64,000 bases of DNA from assembly GCA_948567375.1 (NCBI GenBank), contig OX419760.1, positions 54,312,001 to 54,376,000 of the forward strand. The letters run 5' to 3'. The translations under genes and the position numbers were made by a program. Positions within the stretch are counted from its first letter, which is position 1, and the number at the start of each line of letters is the position of its first letter. Below are positions 23,866 through 35,387 of this stretch, piece after piece. The notes under the pieces are model-generated. The model saw only the letters and a list, made by a program, of their open reading frames with translations. It was not told the origin of the DNA and did not search any database. This DNA is from Lunularia cruciata. Taxonomy: Eukaryota > Streptophyta > Marchantiopsida > Lunulariales > Lunulariaceae.

Positions 23866-26800
23866 ATAGGAAACATGAGAGTGTGGATAGGGAGAGATGT
23901 GAGAAGACATATCTATAATTTTAAGGGCTCTTGAGCATATAGCACTCGAGTGAATAGTTGATTCTCTTTGTTTTTCAATTTCGGTTCCATTGAAACCTAG
24001 ATTGAAGACTCTAGAGAATTGAGTAGAAAGTTATGAGGATTTTTAGCTTTTTTAGGGTTTAGAGTGATCATTGTACATTGAGAGTGATGGGTTGGGAATT
24101 TTCATTTCTAATCTCTTGATTTTCATGATTAAGTTCCATGGGAATTTAGTTTGAAAATTTTGGAGACAAAAATGGAAAGTTATAAGAGTTTATAGTTTTT
24201 AGGGTCTGGAGAGATTTTTCTCTTATGTGAGTTGGGATGTGAAGGGTTGTGGTTTTGTAGATATGGGAAGATATGGAGAGGAGCATCATATGTTACTATC
24301 ATTATTCTTGTGCTAGCCATAGCTACACCTTCCCATGTGGGGTTGCCTAGAGCGGCTCGGGATACACCATGCCCGGTGTGTCACCAATGCTTTACCTTGC
24401 AAGGGGTAAAGATCCATGTCGGAAGGATGCACAAGGACTATGATTGGACCACTTGGGATGCCCATGTGTGACAAGCGACCACATTGACAACAATGACACT
24501 TGGGATTCTGCATGCTTCTTTTATCCCTTTGTTCATCATTCAAGGGATACCAATAGAGTTGTGGAAGTGGTTAGCTTCTCAAGTAGGTTTGCATTTTGGG
24601 GTTATTTGAGACTAGTTTTCCATGTCCACGTCTATTTCATAGGTCACCCCGCACACTCCATGATGGGGCTAGATAGGCTTTTTGCCTCTCACTTGATTGT
24701 TTGGCACGTGATCCCTTGGACGAGTTAGCATGGTTCTTATTCCTCTTACTTCCTCAATGGTGTCTTTGTTATGCTAGAGGAGGACATGCGGGGCATAGAG
24801 AGCTGGCTGCTAGATTTCATCAATTCCAAGAGGGGATTGGGCAGCCCTTAAGGAGGAGTCTATTAGGGCTACACAATTTAGGAGTCTAGCATCACCACAT
24901 GATACCACAAATTCCACTCGATTACGATGATGTAGAACATTGGGTCAAGCGGAGGAGTTTAGTAGAGCAGCATGAGTGCTACACCCTTTGTCTATGGTGA
25001 GTCCTATTGATAAGACTATCTCTTCCCTATGCTCACTACATCCTCTAGCAGTAGAAGGACTACCACTAGAGGTCTTAGATTATCAGCCTGAGTAGCCTTT
25101 ATACTCCTCTTAGGTCGCTATTTTCACAAGCATTATGCACTGCTCCTTGCCTTTCCTCAGGAGGGTTGTCAAGGATGGTTTATGAGCACCTTAGACATTG
25201 CTTCCAGGTAGATGATCCTTCTAGTGATTTTACCAAGTTGTTTCAAGTGGCTGCAACAATATTGAGAGGAGGCATTCTTCTGTCTATTACTCTGGTATTA
25301 GGTGCTAGCCTAACACTTGACTTCTTGCAATGGAGAAGGACACAAGGGACATTAGACCAATTGCTATTGGAGAGACCTTTTTGCATTTGGTCAATCATAC
25401 TATTGTAATTCAACATTTCTCACTTTTGATAGCACCTTAATCCACATTAGTTTGGAGTAGCTACACCTAGAGGATGTGAGGCTATATCTCTAGGCATTAG
25501 GGCACTCCTAGATATCCATCCAGAGTGTGTCATCCTACAAGTGGATGTTGAGAATGCTTTTAATAGCGTCTCACAGACATCCATCTTTAGAGAGCTTAAG
25601 AAGAGGGTGGATCCTTGTCAAGTCTCATACCTTTTGTGTGGTCTTTTTATGGCTCTCGTGCTTCCCTTTACTACCAGCATGGTAGTTCATAAGAGGGAGT
25701 CACCGTCTTGTAGTCAGCTATTGGTACACATTAGGAAGATCCTTTAGGGGGACCATTATTTGCCATGGCTCACTTTAGAGCTCTCATATCTACGGCTTTG
25801 GCCATGCCAAGTTGTGGATTTCCCTCCTTGGCAGATGATAAACACATCATAGGCCCTATAGATCAGATTAGGCAGGCCTTTGATGACTTGACTACCAAGC
25901 TACATCTAGTAGGCTTGAAAGTCAAGGTGTCAAAGTGCAGGGCATGGTCCCTTTTAGGTACCCATCCACACCTTAAGCTTCCAAAGGGGTGTATCACATC
26001 CACAAATGGACTTTGTGTTCTTGGAGTGCCAGTAGGATTAGAGGATTTTTTCACATGCTTCTTAGATGTTGCCCTTGCAGAGGATGTTCTTCATGTGGAT
26101 GACCTTCCATTACTGGGAGATTTGCAGGTGGCATTTGGTATACTCTTTTCTAGTATTGCTCATTGACTATCCTACCTTAGGATAGTCGATGAGCAATTTC
26201 TTTGTCATCCATACAATTCCTTCTTCACCGTCCTTCCTACCACATCTGAGAGCATTTGATAAGAGGATTATGGGAGTCTTTGGTGATATTATTGGACTAG
26301 GGACATTTGAGTGTGTGACAAGGGATTTGGCACACAGACAAATGGCTTTGTGGATCTCATTTGGTGGGGTTGGCTTACTATCTATGGAAGAGACGACACC
26401 TATAACATTTTTGGGTAGTTGGGCTCTCTTGGCACCCTTGCTTTCCTCTCGTTTTATGGTTGTTGATAGGCCAATTTTGGAGAGTTAAGTGACAGAGGTG
26501 GAGGGAGGATCCTTTTCTCCAGAGATGTTATTGCGGTAGAAAAGAGATAGTCTATTCCCATGTGCACAAGAGGATTTTCCACCTTTTGTTTCACTATTGT
26601 CAGATTGGACTAGAGGTTTACAGTCTTCCTTGATGGAGCAAAAGTATGAGCATATGCTACATTCTCTCTTAGTCAACTCATCCATTCATTAGGCTACTAG
26701 AGCATGTCTTCACTTTTGCTCCGATAAGAGTGCAGGCCTTGGATTCTAGCTTGACCCTACCTTAGGGCATTCCGTCTCGCACTAGCTCCTTTCTCTAAAG

Positions 26801-27600
26801 CGATGAGGTTTTGCCTAGGTTTGGTCCACCCCTCTGCATCTTCATTACTCACTTGTGAGTGTGGTTCTACACTAGATGCATCAATGGTCCACATGACACA
26901 ATGTCCCTTTGGAGGACAAAGGATAGCTACCCATGATGCCATTAGGGACATAGTTTGCTATGGCACAAGAGAGTGGATACTTGGCTTGGAGGGAGCATTT
27001 GTATGCTTTGCAAATGACATGTGTTAGGGCAAACTTATACTTGGTCCAAGATGAGCAAGTGATAGTAGTAGATGTTGTGGTTACGGACCCTACACAAGAT
27101 ACAATTTTGGAGGGAGTGATTACCCATCCTCTTGGATGAGTGGCGAGTGCAGCAGCAGGTTGTAAGGTCTCCAAGTATAGGGGCATGCAGCAAGGTCACC
27201 TCTTTGTTCCTCTAGCCTTGGAGTTATATGGAGCAATGGACACGGCGTTTGACACATTTGTAAGGGAGTGTGCAAGAGCTTATCATGTTAGGCACCAAGG
27301 AGTACCACTCTCACTCTCATACTTTGTAGCATATTTTAGACATCATGTGTCCATTGCCCTGCAAAGGGCAGTGGTTGGTGCAATCCATAGGAGAGCAATC
27401 ACATTAGGTGATGTTTCTTTGGATGCTCCAGTTGTGTGTAGATTGTACAACTTGCATAGCTCGGATATCTTAGGTGCAATAGGGCGGATTTCTCATATAG
27501 ACTCTCTTGAGGCTTAGCCCCATTTTACCTTTTTTGTCTCTCCTTGGTACGGCTTGATGGGGTCTTCTCATCCTTGATATTTTCTACACGGTCGCCTTCT
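23866..27600 (+). mobile_element. LINE with restriction-like endonuclease, right copy
   Basis: Mirror image of 19262-23775 with the same domain order on the plus strand and no solo LTR. Together the two arms make an inverted repeat spanning more than 8 kb. The 3' end at about 27600 is followed by an AT-rich 31-bp tandem repeat that may be a LINE tail. Confidence 0.85.
24232..27517 (+). pseudogene. LINE ORF, right copy: C2H2 - RT - knuckle - endonuclease
   Basis: 24232-24471 has the finger CPVCHQCFTLQGVKIHVGRMH. 25765-26166 is the RT palm, with the catalytic pair kept as LADDKHI (Asp-Asp, unlike the left copy). 26189-26488 is the thumb, 26803-27027 has the knuckle CECGSTLDASMVHMTQCPFGG, and 27030-27517 the endonuclease, with EQVIVVDVVVTDP and SKYRGMQQGHLFVP. 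Reverse transcriptase would copy RNA at the nick made by the endonuclease. Many stops remain, so the copy is dead. The domain set is that of LINEs carrying a restriction-like rather than an apurinic-type nuclease. Confidence 0.82.
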
Positions 27601-27619
27601 TTCTCCAATATAATACAAT

Positions 27620-27740
27620 TTACAATTTAAGAAATAACTTTGAAAGCTATTTACAATTTAAGAAATAATTATAAAAGCTATTTACTATTTAAGAAATAAT
27701 TATAAATATATTTAAAATTTAAGAAATAATTTAAAGAAAT
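27620..27740. repeat. Four AT-rich tandem units of about 31 bp
   Basis: Four imperfect units built on TTTACAATTTAAGAAATAA follow each other directly after the LINE 3' end. They could be a LINE 3' tail made of repeated slippage products or a local minisatellite. The left LINE copy lacks them. Confidence 0.75.
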
Positions 27741-27745
27741 TGAAA

Positions 27746-28824
27746 ATAATAGTGAAATACCACGGATGAAGAGACAACTCTTTATTAAGTCTGTTATGGG
27801 TGTGAGTCCAAGGTTCATGCATGCAATTTCACGAAGATTCAACAAGAGATTGTGCTACAAACGCATTACTATCTACTCAAGAATGAGATTCTTTACAGTC
27901 TTCAAGATTCTGTTGCTGATTGGCATGTTAATTGTTGACTGTGGTCTTCAATATCTGTGCTACAAGTTAACATGATACACACTCAAGGAGCTACGGCGAT
28001 AGTCACCAGGTGGCAGTTAGTTGGTCCCAATTTAAAAGGAGAGTCAAAGATCAAGTTGGAAGACCAGCCAAATTTGGCAAGAAATGTATTCAGTCTGAGG
28101 AGTTTTCATTTACTCTAGTTAGATGTGAGTTGCATTTCTTGTAGATTCCATTTTTCCTCTAATTTCACCCCTTGTTGGACTTGCTAAGTTTCTCTTCACC
28201 AATAGTTTCTCCTCAATCTAAGTTTTCATAGTGTTTTCAACAAAATGGACATTAGTAGGAGGAAAGAAAGTAGGAGTTCAAGATACATGGTACTACCTTT
28301 TGGAGTAATATAACATACACACAAAATACATACCCTAAAGGAAAGAAAAAAGGATTACAATGCACTAAGTAGTGCCACAAAAAGGAAACCTTGCAAAAAG
28401 CCTAAAGAAACCAAGGTCACAAACCAAAGCGCAGCCCAAGGCATTAAAAAATAGTATGCTGAAAAGCAAAAAATTACTATTGCTGGATTGTATCATAGAG
28501 GTACTCTAATGGTATATTCGGTAAGTGAGGGGAAGGACCCAAGTGATGTGCACTCCTATTGCAACTGCTCATCTATAAGGACCACAAGCCTTCAAGTGTC
28601 GTAGTATGATTGAGACTCTCTATCAAAAGTATGAAGTAAGCATAGCTTGGAAGACCGCCATAGCTTCTCTCCTCTACAAGGAACCTTGAGCTTCTTCTTG
28701 AAGCAATCCATCAAAATGGTGCCCAAAAATCTCTACTTCCACGTGCATGAAGGTATCAAAGGTGAGACATGGTGCAAAATGATCCTCCTTTCCCCAAACT
28801 GCAATGGTCACCACTGCTCTTGCC
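27746..28824. other. No gene recognised
   Basis: An open frame at 27766-27975 (+) is Arg/Leu-rich with no known motif. The rest shows nothing I can name; part may be worn leader of the gypsy fragment that follows. Confidence 0.35.
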
Positions 28825-30060
28825 TGAATGCACCTTGGAGAGCACCAATACTCTTTGTACCAAAGAAGGATAGAGAGCTTTGACTTTGTATTGACTAGTA
28901 TGGCCTTAATAAACCAATTGTGAAGTATGCATATTCCTTGCCTTGAATTGATGACTTGTTGGATTAAATTAAATGGAGCACTATACTTCTCAAAGTTGTA
29001 CCTCCAAAACACTTATTGGAAAATTCCTATTGATATGGAATATGTGCACAAGACTACCTTTTGCACAAGGTATGTACATTTTGAATGGAGAGTTTTACCT
29101 TTTGGGCTCACTAATGCTCCAGTAGTCTTCATGGATCAAATGCATTGGGTATTGGATGGACTATTGGATTGGTATGTGGTGGAGTTCTTGGATGATATAT
29201 TAATCTATAGCAAGATATAGGCAAAACATGTGAATCACATGTGAGAAGTCCTAAGACTACTATGACAATGGAAATTTTATTGCAAGAAGTTGAACTGTGC
29301 CTTTAGGCAAAAGGAAGTTACCTTCTTGGGGGGCACAAGATCTCATCGGGGGGGATCAAGATGGAAGAGGAGAAAATCAAGGCCATTACTGATTGGCCTA
29401 CTTTAAAGGATGCTACAAAAGTATGGGCATTCTTTCTCAATTCTGGCCAAGATCCGCTTGTTCTAGATTCTCTTCGGGCTTCCTCTCCATCTCAGGTTCC
29501 TCATACTTCAATATTCTTGACCACTATATCCCAATCTCTCCAACAAGCCAAATCTCACCTCCTTGTTGCTCAAAATCATCAAAAACAATATGCGGACCAC
29601 CATCATCATGATCTCACCTTTGAAGTTAGTGATAAAGTCATGTTATCCTCTAGTAACCTCCTTCTCCCCCTTGATACCCAAGTTTTTAAACTTGCCTCTA
29701 ATTGGATAAGACCCTTTGATGTCACCCAAGTTGTCTCTCTTGTTGCTTATTGACTTGCCTTGCCTTGTCATATGCATATCCATCCTGCCTTTCATATTTC
29801 CAAGTTGAAAACTTTTGTTCCTAACCCCTCTTCCTTTTCCTCTTGAGTCCATCCTCCCCCTCCTCCTGCCCCTATCAATGATCATGAGGAGTACAAAGTT
29901 GATCGTATCCTTGCGCATTGCCATATTCAATGAGGCCGTTGACCACATACGGAGTACAAGGTCCTTTAGAAAGGGTATCCCCTTCATGATGCCACATGGG
30001 AACCTCTTTCTCACCTCCAGAATGCATAGACGGCCATCTAGGAGTTCAAAGCTTCATTGG
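28825..30060 (+). pseudogene. E2: internally deleted chromovirus pol
   Basis: 28825-29220 is gypsy [12 protein letters not shown], then in the next frame [15 protein letters not shown] and the catalytic FLDDILIYSK. 29361-29430 is the link to RNase H (KAITDWPTLKDATKVWAF). The frame then passes at about 29440 into the integrase tail and, near 29900-30050, a chromodomain remnant (KGYPLHDATWEP in broken frames). RNase H and most of integrase are missing, an internal deletion of over 1.5 kb relative to E4, which shares this RT. Dead. Confidence 0.82.
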
Positions 30061-30095
30061 TAATGAGGACATCACCAACTAGCAGTGGAGGAATA

Positions 30096-30521
30096 TGTAA
30101 CAATATGGAGTTTAGTGACAAAGTTAGTAGGGCTAATGAACTAGCAAATAAAGTAAATTAGCCTAGAATATTCCAAAAGTATGTAGGAAGCTTCTTGGGA
30201 AGCTTCTCGGCTAGCTTAGCTTGCACCTCAAGTAAATAGCTTCTAGAAGGAAGCTTCTAGAAGCTTCTAACTAGCTTAGCTTGCATGCCAAGTAGGCGGC
30301 TTCTAAAAGAAAGCTTCTTGAGAAGCTTCCTGGTTAACTTGGCTTGCACTATAAGAAAGCGGCTTGAGGAAGCTTCTTGAGAAGCTTCTCAAGGGCCTTG
30401 TATGCTATCTATAAATACCAAAGCCAAAGCTCATGCTAGGCATTCGGAGTTTTCCCTCATTCAAGTGTCCCAATGTGAGCTTCCATTCTCTTATTTCTCT
30501 CCTTAGTCTTGGTCTTTTATA
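30096..30521 (+). repeat. E2 3' LTR with heat-shock-element-like array
   Basis: Begins TGTAACAATATGG just after a purine tract and ends GGTCTTTTATA; the homologous LTR at 37794 ends TTTTACA. A TATA box (CTATAAATA) lies near 30412-30420. Upstream of it are many GAAGCTTC palindromes, and at 30250-30268 four perfect alternating units GAAnnTTCnnGAAnnTTC, the consensus of a plant heat-shock element. Confidence 0.85.
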
Positions 30522-30559
30522 GGAGGGAAGGCTATTAGATTGATACAAGGTAGTGATCT

Positions 30560-32440
30560 TGGTCTATTTTTAGTTTACAATAAGATGTTAGTAGAATACA
30601 AGAACCATGTATGAGAAGTCTGAAGATGACTACACAAGTAGAAGTTTTATTGCAAGAAATCCAAGTGTGCCTTTTGGTAGAAGGAAGTTACCTTTTTGGC
30701 TCATGAGGTCTCAATGGAGGAGATCAAGATGGAAGAGGAGAAAATCAAGGCTATTATAGATGCCATTGAATATTTAATCGGCTAGAGAGTTTTTATTGAA
30801 GCTTCATCCACTAGTTTGCCCATGTGGCTACACCATTGATTGATTACTTGGAGAATCAAGAAGAAGCAATTAAGAAACTAAAGGATATGGTAATTTCACA
30901 ATCCATCCTCCAACCATGTGATCCTCAGCTAGGTTGTATGGTTAATTTTGATGCTTCTAACTTTACAATTGGAGCCATGTTATGACAAGAATTTCTAGAT
31001 GGATTGCATCCCATCACCATTTTTTCTTGATGACTAAATGTAGTAGAAAGTAATTGTTCCACCCAAGACCAAGACCAACTTCCAAAGGTATATGCAACAA
31101 AGATTTGGCAACATTATCTCTTGTAGAAACGAGTGATAATGCAAACTCACCACAAATTCTTGTTGTAAACCTTACATTTGGAGCACATGAGGAGTAGGCA
31201 TCATCAATGGGAGAAAAAATTACAATTTTTTCATATCAAACTTGAGTACAAACCCAAAAATGTCCATGTCATTTCCAATACTTGGTCACAACAACTTGAT
31301 TTAAAGATTCTTCTTGAATTTCCCCTAATAACAACAATCACCACAATGTTGATAGACTCAAAGGTACATATAGAGTTCAAGGTTTCTCTACAACAAGATC
31401 CCTTCTTTCATCTTTTGCAAAGTCACCTTGCAACACATGACAAGGAGGACAACACCTTTTCATTCAAGGATGACCTTTTATTTTGCAAGAATTGAGTCTA
31501 TTCAAACTATGGGAGACTTATGACTTGTGCAACTTCAAGAAGCACATGTTAGCAATCGCTGGTCACCTTTGTGTGGAAAAAACCTTGAGTACCTACAATG
31601 ACATTGATAATAGCTAAACATGGCATGTGAGGTTTGAAATTTTATCTGATCTTGTAAGAGCTACCAATGCAACAAGACCAACGACCAAAACCAAGTGGAA
31701 TACACCAACCACTCCCAATTTCATCTACCCAATAAGAATATGTGAGCTTAGATCTCATCACATCCGACATTGATCCAAATTTACTTTGAGATAGTCTTCA
31801 AACATCATGGGATGCCAATCTTTCATTGTGATCCTTGATTCATGGGTAAAATTTGGCAAGCTTGCTTTATCTACTTCCTATCATTCCCCAAACTGATTTG
31901 CAAAAGATTAAGCAAATTGCACCTTAGAAGGTATGCTACATGCTTTCATCAATGTCTATCACACCAATTGGGACACTTGTCTTGTGGTTGTTGAGTCTAC
32001 TTACAATAATTTCAAATAGGTAAGTATCCAATTCTCTCCTTTCTTCCTTAATTATGGGCAAGATCCACTTGTTCCAAATTCTCTTCTTGCTCCACCACAG
32101 TCTCATCTTTGTCATACTTCCACCTTCTTGTCCATATTATCTACATCCTTATACCAAGCCAAGTCTCATATCCTTGTTGCTCAAAATCACCAAAAATAAT
32201 ATGCTGATCAACATTGTCATGATCTCACCTTTTAGATAGATGATAAGGTATTATAATATCACCTTTTAGGTGATCTTTTAGTGATCTTTAGTGATTTTTA
32301 GATCTTATTGGTGATAAATTTATTCTCTCTTTTAGTAACCTTCCTCTCCCTCTTGACACCCAAGTTTGTAAACTTGCTCCTAATTGTATTGGACACTTTG
32401 CTATTATTCAGATCATTTTTCTAGTCTCTTGTAACTTGTA
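30560..32440 (+). pseudogene. E3: chromovirus RNase H and integrase remnant
   Basis: Same family as E2 and E4. About 30620-30760 matches the RT end/RNase H start, 30780-31060 the RNase H core (PCDPQLGCMVNFDASNFTIGA in broken frames), 31178-31495 the RNase H-integrase linker (MRSRHHQWEKKLQFFHIKLEYK), 31500-31700 the zinc part and 31740-32240 the integrase core. Stops are dense. It starts almost directly after the E2 LTR but lacks LTR-proximal sequence, so it is a truncated copy. Confidence 0.75.
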
Positions 32441-32446
32441 TGCAAG

Positions 32447-32600
32447 GTTTATAGCTAGTTTAACTTACACACCAAGAAAAAAAAAAGAATAGTTTGCACT
32501 CCAAGAAAGGTGGCTCCAAAAGGAACCTTCCTTGGAAGCTTCTTGGGAACCTTGTACCTAAGTGGCTTTGTTGTTTGGGCAAAGTAGCTATTGAGGGTTT
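32447..32600 (+). repeat. Partial LTR of the E2/E4 family
   Basis: The stretch with CTAGTTTAACTTACACACCAAG, then GGAACCTTCCTTGGAAGCTTC, matches the middle of the E2 and E4 LTRs. The ends cannot be placed. It is probably the worn 3' LTR of E3. Confidence 0.6.
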
Positions 32601-33574
32601 TGATGATTACGGGCAAGTAAGTACTATAGGAATTGAAGTATAGGTCTCCCATTATGAGGTGTTCTTCTTATGGGACTGAGATGGGATGTAGGATTCCTCT
32701 CTATGGGACTCATAAGAAGGCGTGTAGAGATTGCTATTGGTGTGTAAAATAGTAGGACAAAGTTAGGTAGATAATGAATGCAAAGATAACACATTGGTGC
32801 ACTTAGGCAATGTAATCTACAATAGAATAAAGGATTAGGAGCCAATTAGCATTTATGGAGGGTGGCATTTGAAGGAAACAATCATCATGGAAGAGGTAGA
32901 AATTGGGAAGAAAAGTAGAAATTCTCTTTAGGGTTTGACCCCACCTGTATAAGGTGAGGTCAAACCCTAAAGCTTAGATTACAATGGTGAGGTTGTTGGT
33001 TGTCAATGATCCTTCATGAATAGATTGATGGGCCGTCTAGTAGAGACTAAGTCTCAACTAGCAAGGAGGAGGACTCAGCCTAAAGGAAGAGCCTATCACT
33101 ATATCTAAAGTTTTGGATAGGGCAAGTGATGAACCTTAGGTTACAGGTGACCACCCACAACCAAGATATATAAAATCTAAATACCTTGTCCCATTTTTTC
33201 AAGTTCTATATGGATAATTGCTAATATAATGGATGATTATGCAATATGTATGATGTGGTATTTCAATCAATCCTTAATACTTGTGAACCAATTACAAGAT
33301 GTCTTGTATTTCTTTCATGGTGCAAGGATTGATTCAAAGAGAGTGACAATCAAGGAGGCAGATGGGCTCACATTGGTGACGTCCCTACAAGCTATCTCCT
33401 AGGTTAAGTGTCCCATGGTAGACCTTGTTCAATAGCATGATATGTGTGCTATGGGAAAACCTGCCTATAGTTCTTCCTTGAGTTCAAAGAAGGCCAAGCC
33501 TTAGAAGAGTTGTCCCACGATTCTCTTATCCCGTAGAGTCATGGGTTAGGTTGTGCTTGCTGATAGGCTTATAA
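32601..33574. other. No gene recognised
   Basis: Mixed sequence without a domain in any frame. It may be host DNA or an unidentified element between two gypsy fragments. The repeated GTTTGACC/GGTCAAACCC pair near 32934-32966 is a short local inverted repeat. Confidence 0.35.
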
Positions 33575-33687
33575 TAACAAAGCCAAAGCTCATGCTAGGC
33601 ATTTGGAGTTTCTCTTGATTGAGAATTTTCAATGCGAACTTCCATTTTGATATTCTATTCTCCGATTTCTCTCCTTGGTCTTTTACA
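33575..33687 (+). repeat. LTR tail of the E2/E4 family, plus orientation
   Basis: It matches the last about 110 bp of the E2 LTR (AAAGCTCATGCTAGGCATT... to GGTCTTTTACA). It stands alone, 69 bp from a second LTR tail in reverse orientation. Confidence 0.7.
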
Positions 33688-33756
33688 CCAACCACCCGGC
33701 CAACAACACTTGGGTCTCTTGATCCCAATCACCTCATCAATGATATCCATACTCTT

Positions 33757-34169
33757 TGTAAAAGATTGAGGAGAGAAATAAGAGAATAAAATATCAAAGG
33801 GGTAGGTCATATTGAAATTCTCAATTGAGTGAAACTCCAAATGCCTAGCATGAGCTTGGGCTTTGGTTTTCATAATGAAGCAATACAAGGCTCTTGTGAA
33901 ACTTCCTTCTTGAATCAAACTTCTTGGAGTGCAAGCTAAGCTACTTGAGAACCTTCCAAGGAAGCCACCTACTTGAAGTACAAGCTATGCTAGTAGTTAA
34001 CTTGGTGTGATCCAATCAAGTTATCCAATCATTGGAAGTACCTAGAATCATTCTACCAAGAAGCTTACTAGATGCTTCTAAAATATATTTAGAATTCTTA
34101 ACTATAATTGGCTTATTTTACTAACTCATTAGTATTTTCTAACTTCTCTGCTAACTCCACAATATTATA
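33757..34169 (-). repeat. E3b 3' LTR, minus orientation
   Basis: Same LTR family in reverse: TGTAAAAG at the left edge is the LTR end, and the sense start lies next to a purine tract GAGGAATA at 34176-34169. It retains the CCAAATGCCTAGCATGAGC stretch and worn AAGCTTC motifs. Confidence 0.75.
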
Positions 34170-34182
34170 TATTCCTCAATTG

Positions 34183-35360
34183 CTAGTTGATGATGTACTC
34201 TTTGCCATGGAATCTTTGAACTCTTGTATGATTATATGAGCATTTTTGGAGATAAGAAAGAGGTTCCCATATTGTGTTGTGAAGAGGATACCCTTTCCAA
34301 AGGATCTTATATTCAATGTGTTGTTGGCGGCCACATTGGATGTCATGATGTGCAAGTATATGATCAACTTTGTATTTCTCATGATTGTTGATAGAGATGG
34401 GAGGAGAGGGTTGGACACAAGTAGAAAAGGATGATGGATGAGAAACAAAGGATTTTAACTTTGAAACATGGAAGCCAAGATGGGTTGACATATGACTAGG
34501 AATGGCAAGTTGGTAGGCAACATTAGAAATGATCTAAGTAATATCAAATAGATCTATCCAATTAAGAGAAATTTTACAAATTTGGATGTCTAATAAGAGA
34601 ACAAGGTTACTAGAAGAAATCATGCCCTAATTTCCTAGTTGACAGGTGAGATCACAATGATGCTTATCAATATTGATTCTGCTCATTTTGAGCAACAAGA
34701 AGATGAGACTTTGATTGGTGTAAGGATTTTGATAACATGGACAAGAATATGAAAGTATGAGGAATGTGAGATGGCAAAAGAGCAAGAAGGGAATTTGAAA
34801 CAAGTGGACCTTGCTCAAAATTAAGGAAGAAAGGAAAGAACCAAGTGCTTGCCTACTTAGAATTATTGTAGTTGAACTTTGATGCCACAAGACAAGTATC
34901 CCAATTGATATGGTGAATGTTGACAAAGGTACGCATATCTTCCAAGGTGCAATTTGCTTGTCAATTTGAGGATGATAGGCCATAAACAAAGCAAACTTAG
35001 TGTCAAGTAGCTTGAAGAGTGCTTGCTAAAATGTACCAATGAATCAAGGATCATGATTGAGATGAGAACCCTTGGCATCAAATGGTACTTGAAGATAGTG
35101 TCAAAGTAATTGTCGCTAGCTTTGGAACATCCATGGTGGATGCCAAGTAAATCTACTTGCTAAGTTTAATTCAACAAATCAACAAACACCACAATGGCAA
35201 TATGGCCTTGATCTGTCTTAGGCAAGATGTGATGAGGTCAAGACTTACATGTTCTCATCAAGCAATTGAAACGGGAAATGGTTGTAGTAGTCCACCTAAA
35301 TTCTGATTGCTCATCTTGTTGCGTTGGTAGCTCTTATAAGATAAAACACACTCTTTGACC
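34183..35360 (-). pseudogene. E3b: integrase and chromodomain remnant
   Basis: 34491-34183 encodes the end of integrase and a chromodomain (KYKVDHILAHHDIQ, then YKILWKGYPLHNTIWEPLSYL). 34989-34627 covers the integrase second half in a broken frame (MAYHPQIDKQ; the usual form is YHPQTDGQTE). 35340-35000 covers the first half including a zinc-part remnant. Everything upstream of integrase is missing. It belongs to the chromovirus family of E2-E4, on the opposite strand. Confidence 0.8.
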
Positions 35361-35387
35361 TCTAGTGACGTATTTGTCCACCATCAT

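Noticed and set aside
27620-27740. CRISPR-like array
   Set aside because: The units are directly adjacent AT-rich repeats without unique spacers, in a plant genome.
27766-27975. Short Arg/Leu-rich ORF as a new gene
   Set aside because: No motif, no partner copy and no promoter feature seen; probably chance.
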